Source of the DNA: Bacillota bacterium | GTDB taxonomy: Bacteria > Bacillota > Clostridia > Christensenellales > UBA1242 | DNA: 12,060 nt | Reading direction: 5' to 3' | Assembly: GCA_009780625.1 (NCBI GenBank) | Contig: WQZR01000024.1 | Location: forward strand, 1-12,060 | Shown here: one piece after another, positions 6,325 to 12,060 of the stretch | How positions within the stretch are numbered: position 1 is the first letter of the stretch | How the letters are laid out: the number at the start of each line of letters is the position of its first letter | Position numbers and translations under genes: made by a program | The notes under the pieces: generated by a model | Seen by the model: only the letters and a program-made list of their open reading frames with translations | The model's database searches: none | What the model was told of the DNA's origin: nothing

Positions 6325-7439
6325 CTGCTCTTATAGTTCTCCAAAACTGTGCTGTTGAAGACCTTAATCAATTCTTTGTTCTGTTTATGCTCGGCACATG
6401 TTGCATCAATACATTCGGACAAAAGTTGTCCGAATGTGTGGGTGTTTTTAAACAGATGATGTGCAAGACTTCCAGGAATTGCATTAACCTCATTTGGCAA
6501 AATTTCGTCATCTTTTTCTTTATAGAAATAGTCCACACGCACAATGCCTCTAAAGCCAAATAATTCGTATATTCTTTTTGTTGCGTCTTTAATTTGCTCT
6601 TCTATTTTTTTTGGGATAATTGCAGGAAAAATTCTATCAGCACTTGCCATGCCTTCACCGCCCTCGTCTAGATATTTATCTTTAAAACTTAGAAGCGTTT
6701 TTTCTTTGATTGGTTCTTCACATTCAGAAACAACAAGCTCGCCCTGTGCATTTTTGAAACAAGCACAGTTGAGTTCCCTTCCGTCGATAAATTCTTCAAC
6801 AAGGCACACATTGTCCATAAGAAGAACAGATTGAACTGCAAGTGTGAGTTCATCAAAATCTTTTACAACTCTAACTCCAATACTGCTGCCAAGTGAACAA
6901 GGTTTCACGACTGCTGGAAATTCTATTTCAATATCTTCTAGGTTTGTTTCTTCTGTCACAATTTCGTGTTTTGCAACTGACAAGCCTAGATGCTGAAAAA
7001 AGATTTTAGACTTCACTTTGTCCATAGAAAGAGCCTTTGCAAAAAGAGAGCCAGCTGAAGTTGGTATGCAACTAAGTTCCAACGCACCAACCAATGTGCC
7101 GTTTTCCCCCATTTCACCGTGTGTGGCTAAAACGGCAGCGTCTATTTGTATATATGGTTTAATTCTTTTTCGTTTAAGTCGATAGAGTGTGTTGGAGCCT
7201 GGAAGCAAAAAGACTTCAAATATATTTTTGTTTTTCGGGTCGCTCTCTGGCGCGACCCCTACATATGCGTCAATGTTTTCTAAGTCTTTTCCGGCATAAA
7301 ATTTGTTTTCTTTGGAAATGTAAATAACTTCTTTTTTGTATAAAAATCTGTTTAGATTTCTAAAAGTTAAGAGCCCTGTGATTATGCTGATATCGTGCTC
7401 TGGGCTTTTTCCACCAAAAAAAACTGCAACTGTTTTCAT
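6303..7439 (-). CDS. ddl: D-alanine--D-alanine ligase
   Basis: Ddl is a cytoplasmic ATP-grasp enzyme that joins two D-alanines for the peptidoglycan precursor. The 378-residue sequence has the N-terminal FFGGKSPEHDIS (7-18, with catalytic-triad E14), the ATP-binding strand VVKPCSLGSSIGV (177-189, serine loop), the omega-loop lysine-tyrosine K255-Y256, and the Mg-binding RVDYF (301-305) and NEVNAIPGS (316-324). Keeping tyrosine after the omega-loop lysine indicates a D-Ala,D-Ala enzyme; vancomycin-resistance D-Ala-D-Lac ligases have histidine there. The segment usually read as PYTGS is altered to PTSAGS (126-131). The start has a strong SD (GAGGTG). It is preceded by the SSB-like gene (47-base gap) and followed after 12 bases by the membrane protein. 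It is the only gene here ending in TGA. Two notable inverted repeats lie within the coding sequence. Confidence 0.96.
   Translation of the reverse strand: MKTVAVFFGGKSPEHDISIITGLLTFRNLNRFLYKKEVIYISKENKFYAGKDLENIDAYVGVAPESDPKNKNIFEVFLLPGSNTLYRLKRKRIKPYIQIDAAVLATHGEMGENGTLVGALELSCIPTSAGSLFAKALSMDKVKSKIFFQHLGLSVAKHEIVTEETNLEDIEIEFPAVVKPCSLGSSIGVRVVKDFDELTLAVQSVLLMDNVCLVEEFIDGRELNCACFKNAQGELVVSECEEPIKEKTLLSFKDKYLDEGGEGMASADRIFPAIIPKKIEEQIKDATKRIYELFGFRGIVRVDYFYKEKDDEILPNEVNAIPGSLAHHLFKNTHTFGQLLSECIDATCAEHKQNKELIKVFNSTVLENYKSSCKKSRK
6411..6437 (-). repeat. Perfect 12-bp inverted repeat with 3-base loop inside ddl
   Basis: The arms ACATTCGGACAA (6411-6422) and TTGTCCGAATGT (6426-6437) are exact reverse complements around a 3-base loop. 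The 27 bases are exactly nine codons of ddl, encoding residues 335-343 (TFGQLLSEC), a region that fits normal Ddl sequence. No U-tract follows on either strand, so it is not an intrinsic terminator. Such a stem in mRNA would be very stable. Confidence 0.85.
7237..7258 (-). repeat. 7-bp GC-rich inverted repeat inside ddl
   Basis: GGGTCGC (7237-7243) and GCGACCC (7252-7258) are perfect complements around an 8-base loop. This is unusually GC-rich for its AT-rich surroundings. It lies in the poorly conserved N-terminal region of Ddl, around residues 61-68. A seven-bp arm can arise by chance in 12 kb, so it is recorded mainly because ddl also carries the 12-bp repeat. Confidence 0.5.
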
Positions 7440-7440
7440 A

Positions 7441-7471
7441 GTTTCACCTCACTAAGGCGTATATATGAAAC
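7441..7471 (-). promoter_or_regulatory. Hairpin covering the ddl ribosome binding site
   Basis: On the minus strand, GTTTCA (7466-7471) can pair with TGAAAC (7441-7446), and CCT with the adjacent AGG of the SD. Together these put the whole AGGTGAAAC segment directly before the ddl ATG into the right arm of a stem. This could reduce translation initiation unless ribosomes leaving the upstream gene, or a regulator, open it. It is a prediction from base pairing only. Confidence 0.35.
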
Positions 7472-7486
7472 TCTTGCAGTTATTGT

Positions 7487-8158
7487 TTAAACATTTTCAG
7501 CATAAAGTTTTTGTTTTTTGATATTGATGGTTTGTCCTCTTTCCAAGTCCGCTCCACCAATTTGATTTACAGAAATTTCGTATGCAACTTTTTTGATAAT
7601 CTCGTCGCCTATTCGTTTTTCATATTCACGGGACTGAATTCTTCCAACAATTTCAATAGGGTCGCCCACAGCGAAATCGCTTGCGTGTCGTGCATTTCTT
7701 CCCCATGCAATAAGCGGGAGATAATCACTCTTATTGTGCCCACGGTTGACCGCAATCAGCACATCACAGATTTCTCTGTTGAATGGTGTTGTTCTGTAAA
7801 TTGGTGCCTTGCACACAAAACCGGAAAGATATATTTCATTTGGGTTTATTGCGTTATTAAATTCCAAAAGTTCTTTACAGAAAACTGAAAGAATCAATTT
7901 AGATTTTTCGTTCTCCGCTTTGTTATAACTTCTAAACTGCCCCTTGATTGAAAGTTTATTTCCAATAGCAATGGTTTCAAACCCAGAAACCTTGTTTGAA
8001 ATCACAACCGGCAAAACATCTCTATGCTCACTCAGCCTTTCAACTGCTAGGTTAAACTCATAGAATTCTTCTTCGTGCAACACATGGCTAAGCGTTGGGT
8101 TTGAAACAACCTCTCCACTAAGCCTCACCCTGTTTGTTCCAATAATTTCTTTACTCAT
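7487..8158 (-). CDS. SSB-like protein with two tandem OB-fold domains
   Basis: The 223-residue protein matches a clostridial type of single-stranded DNA-binding protein in which two OB folds are fused. The first is about 7-100 (RVRLSGEVVSNP, then EFYEFNLAVERLS at 31-43 and LSIKGQFRSYN at 69-79). The second is about 106-198 (NPNEIYLSGFVCKAPIYRTT at 105-124, AVNRGHNKSDYLPLIAWG at 136-153, VGRIQSREY at 171-179). The second half is the better match to ordinary Ssb. The acidic C-terminal tail with terminal DDDIPF-type motif of replicative Ssb is absent; the end is basic and polar (NIKKQKLYAENV). It is therefore probably an accessory protein and not the essential Ssb. The ATG follows the NodB-like stop by one base, with GGAGG as SD, so the two genes are translationally coupled. 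Confidence 0.85.
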   Translation of the reverse strand: MSKEIIGTNRVRLSGEVVSNPTLSHVLHEEEFYEFNLAVERLSEHRDVLPVVISNKVSGFETIAIGNKLSIKGQFRSYNKAENEKSKLILSVFCKELLEFNNAINPNEIYLSGFVCKAPIYRTTPFNREICDVLIAVNRGHNKSDYLPLIAWGRNARHASDFAVGDPIEIVGRIQSREYEKRIGDEIIKKVAYEISVNQIGGADLERGQTINIKKQKLYAENV

Positions 8159-8159
8159 T

Positions 8160-8882
8160 TTATCCTCCTAAAAATTCATTCACTCCCACTGGTTTAAGAT
8201 TTTTGTTTTTAAATGTCAAAAGCACCAATGCAACTTTGTCTGCTGAATTATTGTCATCAACGCAAAGATTTATAATCACACCTGCTTTCATTTTTGGTTT
8301 AACTTTTTTGATGACACTTCCAACATCTTTCTTTTTAACATCTTTGCAACACACAGTGTGAAGAACTGTTGTCAGCCCAAGTTCGCTTGCAGTGTTTATA
8401 ACCCTATCGTTAAACTGCATTTGGTTTGGTCTGAATGCAAGTGGTTTCTTTTCTGTGATTTGCTCTATTGCACCAATTCCTGCACTAAGTTCAAGTTTGA
8501 TTTGCTCTTGACTTAGTTTTGTCAGGTTGGTGTCTGTATTTCCCATAATTCCAATGCTGTGCCCTCCTTCGTGCAATTTTTTGATTAAATCTTGATTTGT
8601 TGTGGCAAAAGTTCCAAGAACAAAGAATGTTGCATGAGCGTTATCCTTATTCAACTCAGCAAGAACTTTTTCTGCATTTTCTGCATCTTTTAGTTCAAAC
8701 GTCAGAGCAACTTGATTTGTGGTTGTTTCAAACGTGTTGATTCCTCCAAGCTTTAGATTGTTTCCAAAAAACAATCCAGCCGCCGCACTTCCGTTCCAAA
8801 GATTTAAACTCCCAAGAACAACAAAAGCCAGCACAACTCCGAAGAAAACAATTTGCCTGCTTTTAATCACCATAAATGCCAT
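8160..8882 (-). CDS. Membrane-anchored NodB-fold protein lacking catalytic residues
   Basis: The 240-residue protein has one N-terminal TM anchor (about 9-29) and an extracellular domain (56-240) resembling polysaccharide deacetylases of the PdaB/YlxY type: VALTF (58-62), ATFFVLGTFA (84-93), GHSIG (107-111), LTKLSQEQI (120-128) and AFRPN (149-153). Family members deacetylate peptidoglycan or chitin sugars using a metal held by one Asp and two His. Here TFDD has become TFEL (61-64); the HxxxH pair aligns with M113 and D117; the late LHD motif is NLCVDD (205-210). The canonical metal ligands therefore appear lost, so I infer a pseudoenzyme, perhaps glycan-binding or structural. The start has GGAGGT eight bases before the ATG. 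It heads the operon with the SSB-like protein, Ddl and the YwaF-like protein, and overlaps no other gene. Confidence 0.8.
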   Translation of the reverse strand: MAFMVIKSRQIVFFGVVLAFVVLGSLNLWNGSAAAGLFFGNNLKLGGINTFETTTNQVALTFELKDAENAEKVLAELNKDNAHATFFVLGTFATTNQDLIKKLHEGGHSIGIMGNTDTNLTKLSQEQIKLELSAGIGAIEQITEKKPLAFRPNQMQFNDRVINTASELGLTTVLHTVCCKDVKKKDVGSVIKKVKPKMKAGVIINLCVDDNNSADKVALVLLTFKNKNLKPVGVNEFLGG

Positions 8883-8942
8883 ATGTGACTACCTCCATGT
8901 TAAAACATTTCTTGTATCAAATTTTTGCTAGTTTTTAGAATT

Positions 8943-8951
8943 CTTATAGCA
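8943..8951 (-). promoter_or_regulatory. Candidate extended -10 promoter of the operon
   Basis: The minus strand has TGCTATAAG, an extended -10 element with no convincing -35. Transcription from about 8936 would give the nodB-like gene a leader of roughly 54 bases containing its SD. The 148-base gap between 8883 and 9030 must contain the operon promoter because a terminator lies just upstream. A second TATAAT at 9009-9014 is too poorly supported to prefer. Confidence 0.35.
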
Positions 8952-9030
8952 ATTTGTCGAATGTAAAAAAGTGGTTAAACTTCTAGTTGTCTAACTTTAT
9001 GAAAATAGATTATATAATTAGAACAAACAA

Positions 9031-9052
9031 AAAAACGCCCTAAGGCGTTTTT
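9031..9052 (-). terminator. Intrinsic terminator of the 231-residue protein gene
   Basis: AAAAACGCC (9031-9039) and GGCGTTTTT (9044-9052) form a perfect 9-bp stem with a 4-base loop. On the minus strand the stem runs into TTTGTTTG, a good U-rich tail, a few bases after the stop codon at 9057. It marks the upstream edge of the following operon. Confidence 0.9.
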
Positions 9053-9056
9053 CTTT

Positions 9057-9752
9057 TTATTGTTCAGCGTGTGCTAGTGTTGACTTTGCATACTTTGTGA
9101 ATTTCTTATCTCTCACAACATTGAAGAATGCAAGTTTAAGTGCTTTATATAGTTCCCACTCTTCGTTTAGAATTGAATTTTTCATTGCAAGAAGAATTAC
9201 GCTTGGATGTTTTGTTCTTTCTTTAAGAAGAGAAATTTCAACAAGCTCGTCAATCACATCCATAATACGTTGTTGTTCTGCACTTGGTCTCTTTTCTTCA
9301 ACAACTGGTTTGTTTGCTTCTGCACGTTCTAGTTCTTCCGCTCTTGCTTCAAGAAGCACAATCACTGTGTTCTTAAATGGAAGCACAACTGTTCTGTTAA
9401 ACTCTGCAAAACTTTCGTTGATGTCGTGCGATTTGAAATATGATGTTAGGAATTTGTGAAAGTCGATTTTCTTTTCGTCGATGTCACTTAGAATGCAGAA
9501 TGCAAGTGCAACAATCTTTTCGCTCTTTTGTGGCATTTTAAACCCAACACGCGAAGATGTTGCAGCATTTTTTTCTGTTTCGAAATCGAAGTTTTTAAGA
9601 CAATGAGAAATAAGATTATAGATGTCTGTGTTTTCTGCAATTGCGTTTAGAAGTGCATCCAATTTTTTCTCAAACAAAATATATTTGCCGTTAACAAATG
9701 TGTCTGAAATGTCTTTAAACTTTTGAAGTGATACTGTGTTCATTGTTTCCAT
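9057..9752 (-). CDS. Hypothetical protein, mostly alpha-helical
   Basis: The 231-residue protein is not recognised. It has no signal peptide, TM segment or cysteine-rich motif. The N-terminal half (about 1-118) is helical with an FEKKLDALLNAIAENTDIYNL segment; a charged linker (about 132-158, rich in A, E and K, including ELERAEANKPVVEEKRPSAE) leads to a helical C-terminal half ending in a basic stretch (FFNVVRDKKFTKYAKSTLAH). The gene is a single-gene unit: its own promoter lies directly upstream and a perfect terminator directly downstream. The first ATG has no SD and sits five bases after TATAAT; a second ATG three codons later (after GGAAAC) is an alternative start. Codon use resembles the neighbours, so there is no sign of recent transfer. 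Confidence 0.8.
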   Translation of the reverse strand: METMNTVSLQKFKDISDTFVNGKYILFEKKLDALLNAIAENTDIYNLISHCLKNFDFETEKNAATSSRVGFKMPQKSEKIVALAFCILSDIDEKKIDFHKFLTSYFKSHDINESFAEFNRTVVLPFKNTVIVLLEARAEELERAEANKPVVEEKRPSAEQQRIMDVIDELVEISLLKERTKHPSVILLAMKNSILNEEWELYKALKLAFFNVVRDKKFTKYAKSTLAHAEQ

Positions 9753-9757
9753 ACTTA

Positions 9758-9766
9758 ATTATACCA
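9758..9766 (-). promoter_or_regulatory. Extended -10 promoter, probably leaderless
   Basis: TGGTATAAT on the minus strand is a perfect extended -10 element that ends five bases before the ATG at 9752. The -35 region is AT-only and matches poorly, as is common with extended -10 promoters. Transcription should begin at or within a base of the start codon, or the second ATG at 9743 is used. Confidence 0.6.
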
Positions 9767-9802
9767 TAGTACTTTTATTTTTTTATTAATATAAGAAGGG
9801 TT

Positions 9803-11122
9803 TTATGCTTCCCTAACGTCAACACGCCCTGCGTTATTCCAGTCGTGAATGCCGCTCATGTTTGCGTGAGTTACAGCAGGAGATGTGATTGAAGCCGGAA
9901 CTCTTCTATATAGTCTGATTTGCATTTGTGTTGAACAACCTTGGAAAGCTGTGCTTTCAATCAATGCAACGTTTTCATAGATTATTATGCTTTCAAGTGC
10001 AGTGTTTCTGAATGCAGTAACAAGAATTTGTGTAAGCCCCCTTGGAAGAATCACTTCTCTAAGGCTTGTTGCACCCTCGAATGTTCCTGCACGAATTTCT
10101 GTGACATATGATGGAAGAACAACTCTTTCAAGATTCTCTGCATTCCAAAATGCACGGCTTCCAATAGACGTGACAGAATTTGGAATCTCAATTGTTTCGA
10201 TTACCGAAGATTCAAATGCGTTGTCTGAAATTGTGTTTACAGAATTTGGCACAATAAAGTGAGTTCTTCTTGCAATCATTCTGATAAGTGTTGAAAGACT
10301 GTTGTTATATAGAGCACCGTTTGAAAAGGCAAACATTGGGTGTCCTGTGCTTACCGGAAGAACTGATGAACCTGTATAGTCTTCGCCTCTAACTGCACAA
10401 CCTCTTGGGTGTGTTTTTGGAATTGATAGGTGAAAAATTCCTGTTCCGTTGAAAGAAGATGGCTGAACAGAAACAGCATTCATTGGAACGTTTGTCCATA
10501 ACAAATCGCTAAGGTCAACAAAAGCCTCAGAAGATATAGATGTGATTGTTGTTGGAAGAGTTATAAACTCAACGCCTTCCACACCGTCAAACATGTTTGT
10601 TACAATGTTTCTTGATGGGTTGCCTAGTGACCAAAAATCTGGCACGTGAATTGTTTTGGCTGCCGAATCGTCTGGATTAGCAAGCAATCTTTCTTCGAAA
10701 GCAGTTTTATCAAAAACACCAGTGTTTGAGAAAAAGTCTCTATCGTGTCTTCCCCAGTCTGCTGTCAATGTTACATCGCTATAAAAACCAGATGGAAGAT
10801 TTTCACCAGGGAAAATTTTCTTGCTGCCAAATTCTTCTGGAAGCACCCAGCCAAAAAAGTTGTGACCAGCCATTGAGAATGTTCTTTCGTCCAAAGTGAT
10901 TTCATATTCAATGCTTGGGTTGTTTTCGTTTCCTTGATATCTTGGAACACGAACGGAATATTCGAGTTCTCCAGCTGCCCCTGCAGAGAATGTCACCCAA
11001 ATATAACTCCTGTCTGTTCTGTCTTGAAGGTATGCAACAAGAAATGAACCTATGAAAAAGAGCACTAACGCCACTACAATGTATATTGTTATAAATGTGC
11101 CTCTTCTTCCGATGTTAGTCAT
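9803..11122 (-). CDS. BspA-like leucine-rich-repeat surface protein, membrane-anchored
   Basis: The 439-residue protein has a short basic cytosolic end, one TM helix (about 9-31) and an extracellular part. Residues about 42-123 resemble a Listeria-Bacteroides (Flg_new/InlB B) repeat: FFGWVLPEEFGSKK (89-102), then SDVTLTADW (115-123). From about 172 there are LRR_5/BspA units of the type LPxxVTSIgxxAFxxcxxLexVxLP: ITLPTTITSISSEAF (187-201), FIVPNSVNTISDNAF (289-303), IEIPNSVTSIGSRAF (311-325), VVLPSYVTEIRAGTF (334-348) and VILPRGLTQILVTAF (357-371). In other bacteria such proteins mediate adhesion or host contact. No LPXTG sorting signal is seen; the N-terminal helix looks uncleaved and is the likely anchor. 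The ATG has AAGGT as SD. It is divergent from the galU-like gene and is probably monocistronic. Confidence 0.85.
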   Translation of the reverse strand: MTNIGRRGTFITIYIVVALVLFFIGSFLVAYLQDRTDRSYIWVTFSAGAAGELEYSVRVPRYQGNENNPSIEYEITLDERTFSMAGHNFFGWVLPEEFGSKKIFPGENLPSGFYSDVTLTADWGRHDRDFFSNTGVFDKTAFEERLLANPDDSAAKTIHVPDFWSLGNPSRNIVTNMFDGVEGVEFITLPTTITSISSEAFVDLSDLLWTNVPMNAVSVQPSSFNGTGIFHLSIPKTHPRGCAVRGEDYTGSSVLPVSTGHPMFAFSNGALYNNSLSTLIRMIARRTHFIVPNSVNTISDNAFESSVIETIEIPNSVTSIGSRAFWNAENLERVVLPSYVTEIRAGTFEGATSLREVILPRGLTQILVTAFRNTALESIIIYENVALIESTAFQGCSTQMQIRLYRRVPASITSPAVTHANMSGIHDWNNAGRVDVREA

Positions 11123-11130
11123 ACTACCTT

Positions 11131-11159
11131 ATTTTACAATAAATACTGTATTTCTGCAA
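11131..11159 (-). promoter_or_regulatory. Candidate LRR-gene promoter with palindrome in its spacer
   Basis: On the minus strand, TTGCAG (11154-11159) and TAAAAT (11131-11136) are 17 bp apart. The -10 ends eight bases before the ATG, which would leave almost no leader even though an SD-like AAGGT is present; another -10 may therefore be used. The 13-bp palindrome at 11141-11153 fills most of the spacer. Confidence 0.35.
11141..11153. promoter_or_regulatory. 13-bp palindrome between divergent genes, operator-like
   Basis: AAATACTGTATTT is a perfect hyphenated palindrome (AAATAC/GTATTT around one base) in the 74-base space between the LRR gene and the galU-like gene. A second, weaker dyad, TTTCA-N4-TGAAA, follows at 11163-11176. 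Position and symmetry fit a repressor site controlling one or both genes; no regulator gene is in the window. Confidence 0.4.
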
Positions 11160-11196
11160 ATGTTTCATTATTGAAATGTTTTTCATACACTGGACT

Positions 11197-12060
11197 ATGA
11201 ACAAAGGAAAAGTGAAAAAAGCTGTGGTTCTTTGTGGTGGTTTGGCGAGCAGGTTTCTTCCAATTTCGAAGGCTGTGGCAAAAGAAATGCTTCCAATTCT
11301 TGATAAACCAATAATTCACATCATTGTTGAAGAACTAAAAAAAGCAGGCATTGAAGAAGTTTTGATTATTCTTGGTCGCGGCAAATCTGCCATGGAAGAA
11401 TATTTTGACAAAAATCCAGAAATTGAAACAAGACTTGAGAAAACAAACCACACTTCACTCCTTGAAAAAACCAAAGAAACTTATAACTTGTTGCCTATAT
11501 ATTTTCTTCGACAAATCGATGCACGCGGCACTGGCTATGCATTCAGCCTGGCAAAGAAGTGGTGCGACGAAGAAGCAGTGCTTATGACATTTGGTGATGA
11601 GGTTGTGTTTCATAAGGATAATCAACCCAATATCTATCAGCAAACAATTGATGTTTTTAGCAAGACAAACAAGAATGTTCTTGCCGTTTCAGCGGTGAAA
11701 AAAGAAGATGTGATTAAATATGGAATAATTAAACCCGGACAATCAATAGAAGTTCTAGGCATTGTTGAAAAACCAACAAAAGAAACTGCCCCAAGCAACC
11801 TAAGTTTTATTGGCACGGCAGTTTTGAAACCCGAGGTCTTTGATGTTCTAGAAAAGATTATTAAAGACGATATAACAAAACTTGAATATGGCATAACAGA
11901 TGCAATTGATATTTTGGCTAAGAAAAATCAAGTTGTTGCAAAAAGGATTTTAGGAAAGCGGTTTGACACAGGAAGTCCACTCGGTTTGGTTAAAGCAAAT
12001 ATATATGCTGCAATGCAAGACTCTAAATACAAAAAGGAACTCAAAGAGTTCCTTAGAATG
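11197..12060 (+). CDS. galU: GalU-like UTP--glucose-1-phosphate uridylyltransferase, incomplete at window edge
   Basis: The open frame runs 288 codons to the end of the window without a stop; GalU proteins are about 285-300 residues, so only a few codons should be missing. The enzyme makes UDP-glucose for envelope and exopolysaccharide sugars. Supporting motifs: KKAVVLCGGLASRFLPISK (7-25), AKEMLPILDKPIIHIIVEE (27-45), GRGKSAMEEYFD (60-71), FGDE (133-136), EKPTKETAPSNL (about 189-200), LEYGITDAI, and RFDTGSPLGLVKAN (near 254-267). It departs from standard GalU: the nucleotide loop reads GGLASR where AAGLGTR is usual, GLGHA is replaced by GTGYA, and GDD by GDE, so a different NDP-sugar product is possible. 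The ATG has no SD; a downstream GTG at 11212 has an SD too close to use well. It is the only plus-strand gene. Confidence 0.85.
   Translation, partial: MNKGKVKKAVVLCGGLASRFLPISKAVAKEMLPILDKPIIHIIVEELKKAGIEEVLIILGRGKSAMEEYFDKNPEIETRLEKTNHTSLLEKTKETYNLLPIYFLRQIDARGTGYAFSLAKKWCDEEAVLMTFGDEVVFHKDNQPNIYQQTIDVFSKTNKNVLAVSAVKKEDVIKYGIIKPGQSIEVLGIVEKPTKETAPSNLSFIGTAVLKPEVFDVLEKIIKDDITKLEYGITDAIDILAKKNQVVAKRILGKRFDTGSPLGLVKANIYAAMQDSKYKKELKEFLRM
12034..12054 (-). terminator. Possible terminator for convergent transcription, inside the galU 3' end
   Basis: AAGGAACTC (12034-12042) and GAGTTCCTT (12046-12054) form a perfect 9-bp stem with a 3-base loop. On the minus strand it is followed by TTTGTATTTAG, a U-rich tail as in intrinsic terminators. 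On the plus strand no U-tract follows within the window. It encodes KELKEF near the expected GalU C terminus. It would stop a gene to the right of the window; no such gene is visible here. Confidence 0.4.

Noticed and set aside
6303..7439. VanA-type D-Ala-D-Lac ligase
   Set aside because: The omega loop keeps Lys-Tyr (255-256); lactate ligases have His at the Tyr position, and no vanH or vanX is nearby.
7511..7888. A 125-codon plus-strand open frame opposite the SSB-like gene
   Set aside because: It is antisense to a clearly conserved OB-fold protein and shows no recognisable domain or ribosome binding site.
9753..9802. Possible terminator between the LRR gene and the 231-residue gene
   Set aside because: T-rich DNA follows the LRR stop, but no stem longer than about four pairs precedes it.
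11372..11894. Short open frames on both strands inside the galU-like region
   Set aside because: The continuous GalU-like frame from 11197 to 12060 explains this DNA; the others are in the wrong frames.

Overview
The window is AT-rich bacterial chromosome with tightly packed genes, mostly on the minus strand, good Shine-Dalgarno (SD) sequences before many starts and two clear intrinsic terminators. RNase J, a tandem-OB single-strand-binding protein of the type found in Clostridia, a YwaF/TMEM164-like membrane protein and a BspA-like leucine-rich-repeat protein together suggest a Bacillota genome, probably an uncultivated gut-type Clostridia lineage. This placement is inference from gene content. 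TGA is used as a stop (ddl), so the Mollicutes UGA=Trp code does not apply. I see no integrase, transposase, CRISPR array, toxin-antitoxin pair or phage gene: this is housekeeping chromosome with several divergent proteins.

From right to left, in minus-strand transcription order. (1) 11197-12060 (+) holds a nearly complete GalU-like sugar-1-phosphate nucleotidyltransferase, divergent from the rest, with a 74-base intergenic region containing a 13-bp palindrome. (2) 9803-11122 (-) is a membrane-anchored BspA/LRR_5-type surface protein. (3) 9057-9752 (-) is an unrecognised helical protein with its own promoter and a perfect terminator at 9031-9052. (4) 5166-8882 (-) is a likely operon bounded by the terminators at 9031-9052 and 5123-5146: a NodB-fold protein that has lost its metal and catalytic residues, a two-OB-fold SSB-like protein, D-Ala-D-Ala ligase, and a YwaF/TMEM164-like membrane protein with a soluble tail. 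(5) 3005-5071 (-) is a cytoplasmic, strongly diverged GH95-like glycoside hydrolase with its own promoter. (6) 162-2837 (-) is RNase J with a long basic N-terminal extension and a structured leader, followed 12 bases later by a two-TM protein; tRNA-Gly(TCC) follows at 8-81.

Several genes concern the cell envelope: Ddl makes the peptidoglycan D-Ala-D-Ala, GalU would supply UDP-glucose, the NodB-like protein faces the cell wall, and the LRR protein is displayed outside. RNase J, the SSB-like protein and the tRNA are information-processing genes.

The points most worth checking are: at least three starts with a near-consensus TATAAT only 5-7 bases before the ATG and no SD, suggesting leaderless mRNAs; a perfect 12-bp stem with a 3-base loop inside the ddl coding sequence; the NodB pseudoenzyme; and a hairpin at the 3' end of galU that reads as a terminator on the opposite strand.
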